A DNA stretch of 64,000 bases from Cryptomeria japonica. Its lineage: Eukaryota > Streptophyta > Pinopsida > Cupressales > Cupressaceae. A program made the translations under genes and the position numbers. This document shows, piece after piece, positions 1 through 11,879 of this stretch. Position 1 is the stretch's first letter; every line of letters starts with the position of its first letter. The notes under the pieces were generated by a model. The model was given only the letters and a program-made list of their open reading frames with translations, was not told the DNA's origin and searched no databases. Where the stretch lies: assembly GCF_030272615.1 (NCBI RefSeq), contig NC_081415.1:192476270-192540269 (forward strand), given 5' to 3'.

Positions 1-432
1 TATTTAACAACAATGACATGGTCCATGGACTAGTGATCCTCCTCTTGATACTCCATCTACAAATGAGAACATCTCTTGTACACGTTGCTACTTCAGAATT
101 AAAAGTTGCTTCTTCTAGAACTTTCCATGATTCTTTGCAATAGGATTATATGTCTTCTAGATTCACCCCACTAGGACACATTCATATCAAGCATCTTTAC
201 TTTTTTGAAAAGTAGACCACATTTCAGATCTAGATGACACCATAATGACTTTGATTTCCTCTTGCAAGATATTCCTCCATCATGTATTGCTTCATCAAAG
301 TTCAAATTTGCTTCTTCAAGGGCTCTCAATGATTCTCTAAATAGGATTCTTCGTGTCTATGAGATCCACTTCATTGGGAGGCCTACTTAAACATTTCACA
401 TCTGTTTGTGGACTCTCACCTTTCAAACATTT
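1..432. other. Left flank, no gene seen
   Basis: No open frame of interest. The stretch holds a weak, degenerate direct duplication with a period near 190 bases: phrases such as 'gcttcttc' followed by 'atgattct' and 'taggatt' recur. A 14-base phrase 'aacatttcacatct' also occurs twice, near 388 and 424. It lies outside the part shared with the second CACTA copy, so it is probably flanking DNA or a private part of the element. Confidence 0.35.
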
Positions 433-1589
433 CACATCTTATAATTGAGCTTCGCTTTGTTTCGAGAATAGTTTAATATTCTCTACTTAACAAGGCCAAC
501 CACATGAAGGTGGAAGCTCATTTGCCCCCCCCCCCCCCTAACATCACTCTAAATTCCCCGTTAACATCTAACATTCATTCATTCTTTCATCCATTATTAA
601 AATATAACATTCATTCATTATCACATAACGTTCATTAACACATAAAATTCATTAACTTTCATTAAAACGCAACATTCATCAATAATCATCAACACATATC
701 ATTCATGAACATTCATTAGCACATAATTACACTCATTACACATAAAAATCAGTCATTATCAAATAAGGTAGATTACAATCATTTCTTTCTTTTTTTTTTC
801 TTTGAAGCTATGAAAAGACTAAGTGGAACATCAGTTTCTTCATCATTTCCCCCATCTATGGATGTTATGCCCTCTTCTCGTGCTCTTGATGTATGCCTAG
901 TCCTATACAAAGGACAAGGATGCTGAACCAAAGGGGGTTCCTCTGCAATAACAAAGAATTGGGTTAAATTCAAAACATTTTTTTATTATTGTTACAAGTA
1001 TTTCATTAATTTAAAGAACACAACCGTTACACTCTTTACCTGATGGGGCCACATCATCTTCCACATCATTTTGTCTAGCCTCAACCTTGACATGCTGAGC
1101 ACCCTCTAGATCCTCTGGAGTTGAAATACGAAACGTTACATTAATCAATACACCAATTGCAATTAAATTTGTTTAAAGGAATAACAGTGGTCCTCTTTAC
1201 CTGATTGGGGAACATCACGTTCCTGATGTTGTCTACCCGGATCATGCTCCACTTGGTCACCACCAACTACATGCTCTAAAATATTAACAATAAAGGTTAC
1301 ATTAATTACTACACTAATTTTCAATTTAAGATGTTTAAATGTATTAATAATTACATAAAAAAAAAATTGAATAGCAAATGAATACCTCCACTACTAGGAT
1401 GCACATCCGGACCTTCATGTACAGGTTTTGTTCCATGATTATCATGCTGCATTCCAATGTCACGCGTAGTGTTATCATTGCTTGCTTATTTAAAAAAAAT
1501 ATAGTCACTTTATGTTGAAACTTAACATCAAATAGATTATTGGTTAAGTATTCAATTTGAAATAATTTTCATTTAGCTTAATTACCGTT

Positions 1590-2244
1590 GTGACAGATGC
1601 ATCAGAATCTCATGTTTGCCCACTCAATTCTCGTAGCCATTCAGCCACGGCTATATAGCCTTGCTGGTAGCCAATTCTCTTGTCATCTTCCGTGGGCACT
1701 CTATTGAATTCAGAGCCCTACATTTTTGCTTAGTATTATGAATTTTGCTTTTATTGTTTGATAAAAAAAAAATTGTTTACAATTTATAAATATTTTGATG
1801 TGATACTTAATTTACTGATTCTTACAATTCGTGCAGCAAGTTTCATATAACCACCAGAGCCGAGTTTGTTTTGCCCATGCTTTTCTTGTCTTGCCTTGGT
1901 TGCCTTTGACGTGTCACTCAATCTATGAAAAGTTTGAAATATGTTAGATTATATAAATATAATGAATAATTAGTACATATTCACATTCTTAATAGTATCA
2001 CATAACTTCTTTTGGCGTCTAGTGGTGTATTTCCTTTTTTCCTTTCAATTCTCTCCTTTGCATCCAAAATCAGGTCCTTCCACTCCCTCTCTGGAATCAT
2101 GGGGGGACGCTCATACTTTACGTTCTTCTCTAAATGTGTCTTGTATTGGTCCCTCACATACTTTAGATATGTGTCATTTCCAAACAACCCTACCATATGG
2201 TTTGTGAGTTCATCTTTTAACTTTTTTTCTTGGTCATTCCACCT
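1590..2244 (-). pseudogene. TNPA-like protein, Transposase_24 (Ptta/En/Spm) region
   Basis: Three blocks read in order on the minus strand. The first (2244-1981) contains 'MIPEREWKDLILDAKERI'. The second (about 1924-1833) reads 'KHGQNKLGSGGYMKLAARI'. The third (about 1720-1590) reads 'RVPTEDDKRIGYQQGYIAV'. This matches the C-terminal region of plant En/Spm TNPA-type proteins (Transposase_24), which bind subterminal repeats of the element. The blocks are separated by AT-rich intron-like gaps. An in-frame stop follows 'ELSGQT' near 1610. Compared with the second copy, this one lacks about 12 residues after 'FGNDT', a 36-base in-frame difference. Confidence 0.7.
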
Positions 2245-2518
2245 TTAAAGCAAAAGCAAACCTGTTAGATTTAGAAAGAAACTGAAGCTACCTTTGATAT
2301 AGTTCAAGAAATGGATAAAAGGAAAACTATTCTAGCAATGATATGAAATCAAAATAGTGGATAAGGGTTAGTTCACGTATGATGTTCCACCTTTTACGTA
2401 TGGTGGGCCTAAATATCTGCAATGAAATGTCATTAAGATTTTTATAAAAAATATCATTTCCTGCAAAAAAAACATGGGATCATTAGTCCAAAATGAGTGA
2501 TCAGTAAGTAAATTACAA

Positions 2519-3590
2519 TTAGACTATATATAATAATATTTTTAAAGTACCTGGAACCTTCTGTATCTTCAAGGGAATCAATTCTTCATTGCTCACCACC
2601 AATGTGGCCTGCAACGTTCCCGTACTAGCAATACAAGAAGATCCAGGAAATGATGGTATGTTATTAGTAGTACTTGCCTCTAGCGCATCCTCGTGTGCAT
2701 CTCCTGCCACAGTAAATCAATCCACTATGAAATGCCTCCAAGAAAGAACACTTCAAGGGTAATAAACACATAACGAAAGAGAGAGAAAAAGAGGGATCTA
2801 CCACCAGTGGGCGGGTCAACACGAACCGGCGTAGCAGACGATGTCTGCATGCTACGTGTTGCCGACATTGCAGTCGGCAATACAGTTGGGCTCGACCTCG
2901 GACCCATGTCATCACCTGAAGAGTAATACATTAAACATGTAAAACATTAAAAAAGCAAGTTCTCAAGTCCAAAGGAGTGGTTTTAATATATAGAACATGG
3001 TCATCACCTGAACTACTTGCAATACCCTGATCATCACCACCAGGATGATGAGGCCCTACAAACTTCTGTAAAAACAACACATACATATTTTAGTTAATGG
3101 CATAAAAGAGATAAAAATATAAACCATTATTGAACTTTTGTTATGATTAAAGCTTTCATTACTGCTTACTTTCAAGTTTTCCATTGTCATCAACAATAGT
3201 TGCACCCTCTTTGTTATCTCATCAGTCTGAGGACTTATGGTTGCCAAATCAACAATCTCTTGCCTAATTTTTCTAATATTCTTTTGTACAAATTGTAGAG
3301 AGTTTGCGCTAAGTGCGATGTCATCAGCGCATAACACTGTCGCGCGCCCCACATCCCTATGGAGGTGTTGAGGTACTGCAGGTGCCTTTCCCTTATCCTG
3401 AACATCTGTCTGTGACAAGAATATAATTAACACTATCAAAATTACTTCAAAACACTCAAGAAAAGATCATAATGTAATAGTTTGATTCTATCTAATTTGT
3501 ACAATTACAATGAGGTTTACCTGCTTCGTAGAAGTGTCGGGACCTACACCCCTTTTTGTGCTATGTGGTGGATCCATGTGGCCCTATGAC
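2519..3590 (-). pseudogene. N-terminal exons of the TNPA-like gene
   Basis: On the minus strand an exon-like block starts with ATG at 3573 ('MDPPHSTKRGVGPDTSTK') and ends at a GTAAAC donor near 3520. The next block (about 3415-3170) reads 'TDVQDKGKAPAVPQHLHRD' and then a helical stretch with 'FVQKNIRKIRQEIVDLA', probably a coiled coil. Further short blocks (about 2920-2860 and 2705-2520) are Ser/Thr/Asp rich. The second CACTA copy has the same blocks at 61370-60235. The function is unknown beyond its place in a TNPA-type gene. Whether it joins the SET-like reading frame upstream by splicing cannot be decided from sequence alone. Confidence 0.45.
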
Positions 3591-3674
3591 AAAGAAAAAA
3601 TATAAAAACGTTAGCGAAATGAAACCAATAGACTTAGCAAAAAAACTTAATAATACAATGGTTTATTGGATTCA

Positions 3675-4564
3675 TTAATTGGAAGTTGGCTTAAATGGTA
3701 TATATATAGTACGTACCACCCCCATGATAGTAACTTTTTTTGTATATACATGATTCAAATTGTAATTGATTAGCAGCTCTTCCCCTGCACTTATTGATTT
3801 TATCGCACATACAAACACACAATTTCCCTTACGTGCCTCAAATATGCAATTGGGTTGCTTATTAGTTGACCCAGGTCGTGTACTATTTATAAAACCTGCA
3901 ATATTCCCTGTTGCTTTTGACCTTCCATCAATGTATATAGCCACTCATTTACTTTGATCATTATCTTTTTGTTGTATATAATTGGCTGACAGTGGATACC
4001 TACGCATACTTTTTTTATATCGAACAATATGCATCCAATCATTATAATTGTAACAGGTCTAACAAACTCCATCAATTCAGCAACTTTGTTGTAACAGACC
4101 TTTATGCTGTCCACGGAAAATAGGCCCAAACCATGTAAAGACAAAGGTGCTATGCGATATATCCTCTCATTAACACAAAAAATAGTGTTTATTGGAGGAA
4201 GTTCCTTGGGTACACATTGTTTCAGTAGGTGTTTGTACCTCAAGGGCACCTCAATGTCGCCTTTGGTCTCATCATCATAAGAACATGACCCCCCTTGAGC
4301 AAGAAAAAATTCAATGCGTTTATTGAATTTTCTTCTAATCTTTTGACCTCTAGTTGATCTCCCTATTTGAAATCTACTACATGTCTCACTTTCCTCTTCT
4401 ATTCTTGCATTTCCCTCACTTGAGGAAGACACATTTGACAAATACCTATTTGTTGATACCTGTGCACCATCAAATGAGAGAGTTAGTTGGTAATGAGAGA
4501 GATATTTTGCAAATGAGGGTAATATTGATGAAGAAGTCAGCCATAAAGTTGATGTTGAGATCAA
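3675..4564 (-). pseudogene. SET-domain-like protein carried by the CACTA element
   Basis: The first part (4564-3960) has a Ser/Glu-rich lead, then a basic segment with 'GRSTRGQKIRRKFNKR' and a block with 'LSLHGLGLFSVDSIK', like the opening strand of a SET domain. After frame changes near 4050 and 4010 (the latter in a T run) the second part (3957-3690) reads 'TGNIAGFINSTRPGSTNKQ', then 'CVFVCAIKSISAGEELLIN' and 'YNLN'. These correspond to the SET motifs RFINHSC-NC and GEELxxDYN of lysine methyltransferases. The usual NHS is NST and the DY is NY, so activity is doubtful. The same module is in copy 2 (61487-62261). The SET call is by motif order only. The frameshifts make this copy non-functional. 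Confidence 0.6.
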
Positions 4565-5228
4565 AATTTGAGTAAGTCCAACTGGGGCCTCAAGTGTTGA
4601 TAACTGTATTAGATTTGCTGCGAATGTTGAGGTTTGAAAAACTGAGGAAGTTTTTTTTTCTTGTAATTTTTTTAAAATATATTATTTCTATAAGGTGTAT
4701 TGACTTATACTTGTCGATCCATGAGACTGTGCAGGATCCTCGTCAAAGGGGTTTAGGTTCCTGCACCAACAATTGAGCATCATAAGCATTACATTTGTAA
4801 TTTGATAAACAATAAATACTGCAGTATCATAAGCATCATAAGCATCATAAGCATCACATATGTATCATCATATATGTAATTGAGCATCATAAGAATCACA
4901 TATGTATCATCATAAATATGTAATCCATCACATACATATCATAAATCACCATCCATCACATAGCTAATAAGTAGTCCACATTCCATAAATAAACACAAAG
5001 TTCAAAAAATGTCACATGTATCATCATAAGCATGTAATCCATCACATATGTATTTTAAATCACCATCTATCACATAGCTAGAGGTGCATCATGAATTAAT
5101 TAAGTAACGACATTAGAATTCAAAACATATGAATTATTTATGTAACCATATAAGTCAAATCAATTTCTATCAAGATATCAATATTAAATAGATAATATAA
5201 TAATCGCATCTCATACATTTCATTCATG
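4565..5228. repeat. AT-rich spacer with tandem-like 'cataagcatcacatatgta' repeats
   Basis: Between about 4780 and 5090 short phrases such as 'cataagcat', 'cacatatgtatcatca' and 'atgtaatccatcaca' recur many times in imperfect tandem. The same spacer with the same repeats lies in copy 2 (about 62810-63180), so it belongs to the transposon. No coding region was seen. Confidence 0.6.
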
Positions 5229-5266
5229 TCATTGATCTTCTTCTTCATCCAACTCATCATCATGAC

Positions 5267-5344
<78 letters not shown>

Positions 5345-6060
5345 CGTCGTTGTCGTCGTCGTCGTCGTCATCGTCATTGTGTTTGTCATCGTCATCGTCA
5401 TCACCATCACCGACACCATCACCATCACCATCACCATCATCATCAGTAACAGCACCATCATCATCATCAGCTTCTTCTTCGTGTACATTTCCGTCAGGAA
5501 CATCATCAAGTAACTGTCGATCGTGATCATCTATATCATCTTCTACTTCTTTGGTATCTTCTTCTTCCATCATATTATACATTATCGACCTTCCTCTTGG
5601 ATCATGTCTAACAACAAATGACCAACCCGGTTTATGTGGAACCTCCGAGTAAAATACCTGCTCACATTGACTTGGAAGAACATAGGGCTCATCCCCAACT
5701 CATTCAAACGACCTTGTATTAACCATTGTAAATCCATTATCATGTTCTATAATAGTTCTATTAGGATCATTTATATTCAGTCATAGCCTATACCATTTGA
5801 CGACGAACAGAACTAATTTGAAGGAATTAAAGTCACACTCAAGTATATCATCCAAAATGCCATAGTATCAATTTTGAGACACTTGAGGATGTATGTCGTT
5901 TCTAGATGAAATATTGGTCACCTCAAAGACTGCAGTTATCCCAGAATCACAAGTTTTCTTCGTGTCATCCAACTGTTTGATGCGAAATTTATGACCATTG
6001 CAGCACATAGCCTTGTGGTGTTTGACCTGCAATATGTCTAACATATTAAAATTATTGCAT
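5229..6060 (-). pseudogene. DUF4216 domain protein with acidic poly-Asp tail (TNP2 C-terminus)
   Basis: Minus-strand reading gives the DUF4216 signature seen downstream of TNP2 in plant CACTA elements: 'ILECDFNSFKLVLFVVKWY', 'HDNGFTMVNTRSFE', then 'GDEPYVLPSQCEQVFYSEV' and 'PHKPGWSFVVRHDPRGR'. It then runs into an acidic C-terminal tail of Asp, Glu and Gly encoded by a (GAT)n/(GAC)n microsatellite (117-codon frame, 5582-5229). Stops occur after 'VSQN', 'WYRL' and 'RSFE', so this copy is dead. The copy at 63414-64000 keeps the same junction 'MEEEDTKEVEDD' before its own tail. The role of the domain is unknown; it travels with the transposase. Confidence 0.75.
5267..5345. repeat. (ATC)n trinucleotide microsatellite
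   Basis: About 25 near-perfect ATC units, followed to 5480 by degenerate GTC, ATC and ACC units. Read on the minus strand it encodes the poly-Asp tail of the DUF4216 protein. The long Met and Ile runs in other frames are shadows of this repeat. Confidence 0.95.
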
Positions 6061-6369
6061 CATGAGTTGATAAACATACGGGTGATTAATAACATTATAC
6101 GTACTTGTTGATCTCTTAAACCATATGCTAAATCATTTTCCCTTTGTGTAACATTGGAATCTCCATTACGATGAGCTTCTTTCACCAATGAAGCGACACC
6201 ATCCCATGCTAATGTGCGACCATAATGTTGACATCATTCAATCCACACCGTCATCCAATCAAGATTGTTTGCAATATACAAATGTAGCGCATCCCACTCC
6301 CGACCAACTGTACAAATAATTAATAGACCACTTACAACTGATTTATTTAGAAGATGAAGAATTAATTTA

Positions 6370-6830
6370 CTACAATAACATCTTATAATTACCTCTCACT
6401 TTCTTCAATCTACCTTTCCCCATCAAGTGCTTCCCTTCGAATTTATTTATGGGGTTGGGATCCCAAATGCAATCTACGTGGATTTTTGCTGCAAACTTAG
6501 GAAGATATTCAATATTGTACACCATAGTTTGGTATACCATATATCCCTCCACCATAGAACCCTCAGGATGTGCTCTTTGTCGAACCAAAGCCTTCAAAAA
6601 TTTCAAGTGCCTCTCAACCATCCACATTGACCTAGTGTGTACAGGTCCACACAATTCGATCTCCTCAACTTGGTGTATGAGGTAGTGTTCTTGTGCATTG
6701 AAAAAAGTTGAAGGTAGACACTTTTGCATTTCACACATTAGATGAGGGATTTTTCTCTTCCAATATTTTATATCTTCCTTGTGGATTTCTGTAGATGACA
6801 ACCACCTAATTAAAGAGATTGAAGACGCAA
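6370..6830 (-). pseudogene. DUF4218 domain exon of the CACTA TNP2 protein
   Basis: The minus-strand frame reads 'HKEDIKYWKRKIPHLMCEM' then 'FFNAQEHYLIHQVEEIELC', 'GPVHTRSMWMVERHLKFLK', and 'RQRAHPEGSMVEGYMVYQT'. This is the DUF4218 pattern that follows the TNP2 core in plant CACTA proteins (IVxLxCELExxFPPxFFDxMxHL...GPVxxRWMYPxERxL...RPEGSIAEGY). The exon appears to begin near 6810, after an intron, and to end near 6392. This block itself is open; the rest of the gene is broken. Confidence 0.8.
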
Positions 6831-6897
6831 AAATATATAAACGAGACTTTACAAAATAATATACAATATATTGCATAACAAGTAAAACAAATGGCAA

Positions 6898-7264
6898 ATA
6901 TAATATCTATACAACAAATTGAACAAACATCACTACTTACCTCATGTATTGTCCAAGATCATATATGACTTGCTTGATATTACTGTCGAAGTGGTTTGGG
7001 AGAGATAGAGGTAGAACGTATTGCAACAATTATAAAATGATCTTTTCATTGTTTTCTAACATAATACAATGAAAAGTACATGCGCAGTATACAAATATAT
7101 AGTAAATACACAAGAACGCAAATTACCTTAATGAAGGTATGCCAATCATGCGTTTTCATCCCTGGCCCAAATTCACTCTTCTTTGATATGAGATTGTTTA
7201 TGTTCGCAGCAAATCCTGTGGGAAATCGAATTTTTCGTATGACTTCTTTTATAGAATTGCTTTG
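6898..7264 (-). other. Intron-like stretch between TNP2 core and DUF4218
   Basis: AT-rich. It also holds short decayed minus-strand pieces of the TNP2 C-terminal region, for example around 7200-7130, where a reading close to 'KSEFGPGMKTHDWH' continues the transposase. No separate gene was seen. Confidence 0.4.
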
Positions 7265-8815
7265 CTACTCCGTTAATAACCAAGGAAGGGCACTTATATT
7301 AATCTGATCTCCATTGCTATTTGATTGAATGACATTTTTCATTGCATGATTGGATTCCACAATGTCACTACAAATTTTGACAATTTTTTCTTTGTCACGC
7401 CTTCCATCCAATATTTTCCATAATGTCTCTGTTATATTCTTTCCAATATGCATTGTATCAAACAAATGCACAATTTGTAGCTGCTCGTAGTAAGGCAACC
7501 TACTGAATTGTCTAGGATAACTTTTTAGTCCCTTTGGAAGGTGGCCATCCATGCCTTGATGACCTTCAGTATCATCAATTACATCATTAGTAAACAAAAC
7601 ACGATAGAAAAATTCAAATTCCAAACATAAACCATTAGATGGAATGACATTACCTTGACGATTAATTCTATTATATTCCAACTTCCATAAGTGAGGAGTC
7701 ATTCTTTGTGGCTTTGATGTAGTCTCTTCTTTCCCATTGAAAAGATGTTTTTCAGTATTATGGTACTTATGGTTTTTGTGAAGGAAGTGCCTATACTCAT
7801 CAAACACCTGCTTTCCTAAACTTTTTGAATGACGGGATTTCATCTTTGGACCACAAAATGGACATGCAAATTTTCGCTTTGTTTGAAGACCTACAAGATA
7901 ATGTATAATTCTATTAAATCTGTTAATTTTTATAATTATAATTATCATGCGCAACTTGAACACTATAACGTACCACAAAAATGTGTTAGCCCTGGGGCAT
8001 CATGTATTGTCCATACAAGCATTGCATGGAATTGAAATTGTCTTTGTCCTATTGGTCTAGAGATGTCATACATGGTCACACCAGTCCATAACTCCAGCAA
8101 CTCATCGATAAGAGGCTCAATATATACATTCATATCTTTAACTTGGTACTTGCCTAGTGGAATGAACAAAAACATTATATAATTATTATGACCATTTTAC
8201 TGCAATATTTATAATTAAATGTAGATGACTATTAAATGATAAAATACTTGGAACATTCATTGCCAACATTATGTGCTCCCTCTTTATTGACATCCATGGA
8301 GGAATATTATTGTTGATAACAAAAATAGGCCACACTGAGTAAACAAATCTCAACTCTCCAAATGGATTGACACCGTCCGCTGCCAATGAAAGCCTGAGAT
8401 TACGAGGTTCTTCTTTAAAGTGTGGCCACTTTTCCTCTATGTCCATAAATGCTGAACCATCCGTAGGCATTCGAATAACGTCATCTCGACTTCTATTGCT
8501 TGCATGGTAATCCATAAATTGTGCCAAGCTAGTGCACCTGAATAATCGTTGCATATGTGGAATAATGGGAATATAACAAAGAACCTTGCGAGGCACCTTT
8601 TTCGTTATTTGATCTGTTCGATATCTACTGATATGACATTCAGGGCATTTTGTTCCAAATTCATGTTGTTTATGATATATAATATGATCATTGGGACAAG
8701 CATCTATTGTTTGATACTCCATTCCAATATCTTTCATAATGGCAGATAATTCTTAGTATGAGCGAGGTAGAATATTTGATGGTGGTAAGAAAAACTCACC
8801 TATCAATCTACAGCA
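7265..8815 (-). pseudogene. TNP2-type CACTA transposase core (Transposase_21), broken
   Basis: Three minus-strand frames are collinear. 8737-8215 carries 'IDACPNDHIIYHKQHEFGT', 'LRLSLAADGVNPFGELR' and 'YSVWPIFVINNNIPPWMSI'. 8170-7980 carries 'IEPLIDELLELWTGVTMYD'. 7895-7265 carries 'TKRKFACPFCGPKMKSRHS', 'HQGMDGHLPKGLKSYPRQF' and 'IVHLFDTMHIGKNITETLW'. These are hallmark segments of the plant TNP2 transposase, which catalyses cut-and-paste of CACTA elements in the nucleus. The blocks are joined by intron-like gaps. A stop interrupts the lead-in 'LPPSNILPRSY' near 8755, so this copy does not encode an active enzyme. Domain order and neighbours make the assignment firm. Confidence 0.9.
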
Positions 8816-8903
8816 AAAAAAAAAGTTTGAGGTGTTAATATAAAGAATATTAATGGTACATGATTCACCATTTATTAACTGTAATGACATGTATGACACA
8901 CCT

Positions 8904-9269
8904 TTACATACATGAGATTGTTATGTTGGATAAACCATTCATAACCTTCAAGTTCACCAACAACCATACAGCAGAGAGAAGAGCTGTTTGGGAGCCTTTG
9001 TAAAGGGGCTCATATGCCTTCTCAAGAAGAGGTAAATCATGAACATCAAGGTCATCCTGATCATCATGATCAACTGTGCTAGTACTAAATGTGTCATGGA
9101 TCAATGTATTTGTACCATCATCTTCAATTGTGTTTTCTGGTGCATGATCGTCATCTTCCATGGGATCATTATCTTCAGCTTCAATATTCACACCTCCATG
9201 TTCCTCCACTTTGAAAACCATATTCTCAGGGTTTTGTTGATCCATACCATGCGCTCTAGGGTGCTCCAC
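8904..9269 (-). pseudogene. TNP2 exon: acidic linker and start of transposase core
   Basis: Minus-strand frame after an AG acceptor at about 9270 ('ttatatag'). It is rich in Asp and Glu, then reads 'LEKAYEPLYKGSQTALLSA' and 'LLVNLKVMNGLSNITIS', which is the usual segment just before the TNP2 catalytic core. A stop follows 'ISCM'. It lies between the zinc-binding exon and the core. Confidence 0.7.
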
Positions 9270-9371
9270 CTATATAAAATTGATATACATAAATAAACCA
9301 TGATCATGATCTCATTATCAAGTGATTTCTTATGTATATAAATTGTTAAAATGATATAATGAACAACTTAC

Positions 9372-9575
9372 CAGTGGATGATAATCATGTCCCCCTTCAA
9401 TGTGACCATGCTACCTACAATGTTTCTTAGCTATTTTGATTAGAAGTCTTCTAGTCTTTAAGTCCTTACAAATTTTGCAGGGACAATAACATTTCCCATC
9501 ACCTTTTCTTTTCAAGTTAGACCATAATCTAGCAATTGTCTCCTTATTTTGTTCTTCGTTGATATTATTTGACAT
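9372..9575 (-). pseudogene. Transposase-associated zinc-binding domain exon, start of TNP2
   Basis: ATG at 9575 opens 'MSNNINEEQNKETIARLW', followed by 'KCYCPCKICKDLKTRRLL', then His-containing 'KKHC' and 'HGHIEGGHDYHPL'. The CPCxxC plus HG pattern is the N-terminal Transposase-associated domain of plant TNP2 proteins. The exon ends at a GTAAG donor (9371-9367). One stop replaces a codon after 'KKHCR'. This is the most upstream coding exon of the element, so the element's 5' end lies at higher coordinates. Confidence 0.7.
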
Positions 9576-10487
9576 GGTCTTTCTTCACAGGCAAAAAAAT
9601 CAGGCTATGAAAACTTCAATGCAAAAGCTTCACAAAAATTGCAAATCGAACCAAAACCATTGAACTTAATAGAGAACGTATTTAATGTAGCTGATTGTGT
9701 GAATTTCTGAGCATTGTGTCTACAAATTCTTACTAAAAGTTTGCCTGTTGTAGACTTTCTAAGAGACATTTTTGAGTATTCTAAGCAAAGCATTTATTTT
9801 AACATACACTTATTCATCCACATTGCAGGGATAACAATACAAGGCTCACATATTGGTCTAAGAGGATGCCATGGTCTCACAAAGTAACCAAGAACCATAT
9901 GAAATGATGGTCTTGAATCCACACACAACTAGGGAGGATCCATACGATTATGTATGACTTCCCCTTTGTTTGTTTAATGGGATTAGCTAGCTCCAAGACA
10001 TAGCCATCAATAATCACTAAGAATGTACAAGTGGATTGTAGCTACCCATACAACAAACACTTACCCCTATCCTCAAATTTTCCCAATGTTTGATTCCTTA
10101 TATACACTCATCCAAGGTTATCTATGTCAATCTTGGTGAGGAATCACATCACAACAAAGAAGGCAACATTTAAAAATAGCAAGAGTTTCACTAAACTACC
10201 AAAGATCATAAATATTGAAAGAAAGAAAAAATAGTAACAATAATAAGTCAAATAAATGTGTTCAATTCCAATAGCAAATCAAACATAGCCACAATAACTA
10301 CACAATAGAGAAAACTCACAATAGTGATTAAACTAATTCAAACAAGATAAAATAAAATTGTTGGCCCATGCAACAAAGATGAGAGATCATCAATAATTGA
10401 AGGAAACTTCACAATATTTAAAAATGCACATTACATAACTATATGACTAGAAATTGTGGCTAAATAGAGTGAAGATTCATCATGACT

Positions 10488-10805
10488 CCAATAATAGTCC
10501 CTCATGTGTGCATTTGTGGCATGAACACAAAAACTCCCACACGGCATGGCCATGTACCTAATGGAGAAGACATGCCTAGGCTACATGCCCAAAAAACATG
10601 ACTATAATAATAGTCCCTCATGCATGCATTTGTGGCCTGCACACTACAAATCCTAACATATCATGGCAATACACCTCATAGAGAAGACACACCTAGGGCC
10701 ACATTGCACATAGCAATGTGCCTCACAAAGAAGACATGCATAGGGCACATGCCACATAGCAATGTGTCTTATGGAAAAATATGCATGCATGTCACACACC
10801 AAAGC
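10488..10805. repeat. Imperfect tandem repeats with 'gaagacatgc' and 'cacatagcaatgtg'
   Basis: Phrases 'atagtccctcatg', 'gcatttgtggc', 'gaagacatgc(c/a)tagg' and 'cacatagcaatgtg' recur at about 50-100-base spacing with changes. This is a degraded minisatellite-like block with no coding potential. Confidence 0.55.
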
Positions 10806-11879
10806 TATATGTATACATCATGAGGCACATTCATATTTTATCAAACACAACCTATTGTATCTAACATGAGTTCCTCTCTACATGTCTGCAAATATTCCAA
10901 CACTAATCGCTACTAAGAAGGAATAATATAAAATGCATCTTCAAATATTTGTGTGTGTGTGGAATTGTGTCTTTGAACCCAAATCGCTACCATCAACAAC
11001 ATGTAACCATCACCTACACTATATCAAAACATAAGTATGGTGTGACATCATATCTAGTTGCATAATGTCAAAACACATGCAAACATGAAAATCATCATAG
11101 CATGACAAAAATCAATCTCCACATGTTGGAACTAAGATATAAATAAGATAATAGGGTAAGAGGAAACCCGTACCAAGAACCACATACCAACTATCGGCAA
11201 TGCCATCAAGATAAATGTAGGATAGGATACCACTATGAGCCATCCAATGGTCCATTCTATGAGGAGAACTAGGGGATACTATCTTTGAAAGGTGTGGTCA
11301 ATAGAGATAATCACTACTAATGCCACAATATGTCACCATAGCTTCTTGAGTTTTCCATTCGTCTACTTAACACCACATTTATTGAGTTCCTCAACAACGA
11401 GGTTGGTTCTCAATAGGATGCACAAACATGTAAACACACAAGCATGGTTTCATCATACTTGTACAACAATACAAATTCATTTTTCTAGTTAGTTACTTAG
11501 TGTAAAAATAACTCCATTACATAACATAGGGCAATAATCACCATAAGTTTTCAAATAAACTGCCCAAACATCAATTGGAGTTACCCTTTCTAAGGTACAA
11601 ACATAATTTATTTATAACTTCAAAATTAAAATAATCACAATACATCCAAATAAGTTCAATAGTGCATGGAAATAGACAACATGATCCATAATTAAACCCA
11701 TAAATTACCCTAATTGGATATGCTAATAAAAGGGTGTCTCAAATAATAGAGATTATGTTGGACCTATAATAGAGATCTGGACTTTGTTTCATCATACACA
11801 AGCATGGTTTCATCATACTTGTATCCAAATACACCATCCATAGATAGGTACTCAGTACCACAATCTCATGGGTACCTTT

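Larger units (their letters stand above)
433..9575 (-). mobile_element. CACTA (En/Spm) DNA transposon, copy 1, decayed
   Basis: Read on the minus strand, the coding order is a transposase-associated zinc-binding exon (9575-9372), an acidic linker, the TNP2 transposase core (about 8812-7265), DUF4218 (6897-6370), DUF4216 (about 6060-5229), a SET-like domain (4564-3675), and a TNPA-like gene with a Transposase_24 region (3573-1590). TNP2 with DUF4218/DUF4216 is diagnostic of plant CACTA elements. Similarity to the second copy starts near 433 and 57369 with 'ttgagctt' and runs through a poly-C tract (525-538). No CACTA terminus was found at that left boundary and the right terminus is unresolved, so the limits are the extent of recognisable element sequence. 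Stops and frameshifts throughout indicate an inactive copy. Confidence 0.85.

Noticed and set aside
433-445. Left boundary shared by both CACTA copies as a true terminus
   Set aside because: No CACTA sequence is present at this point in either copy, so it is reported only as the limit of similarity.
5138-5530. Long Met-, Ile- and Val-rich frames on both strands
   Set aside because: They are other-frame readings of the (ATC)n microsatellite. Only the acidic frame continues a real domain (DUF4216).
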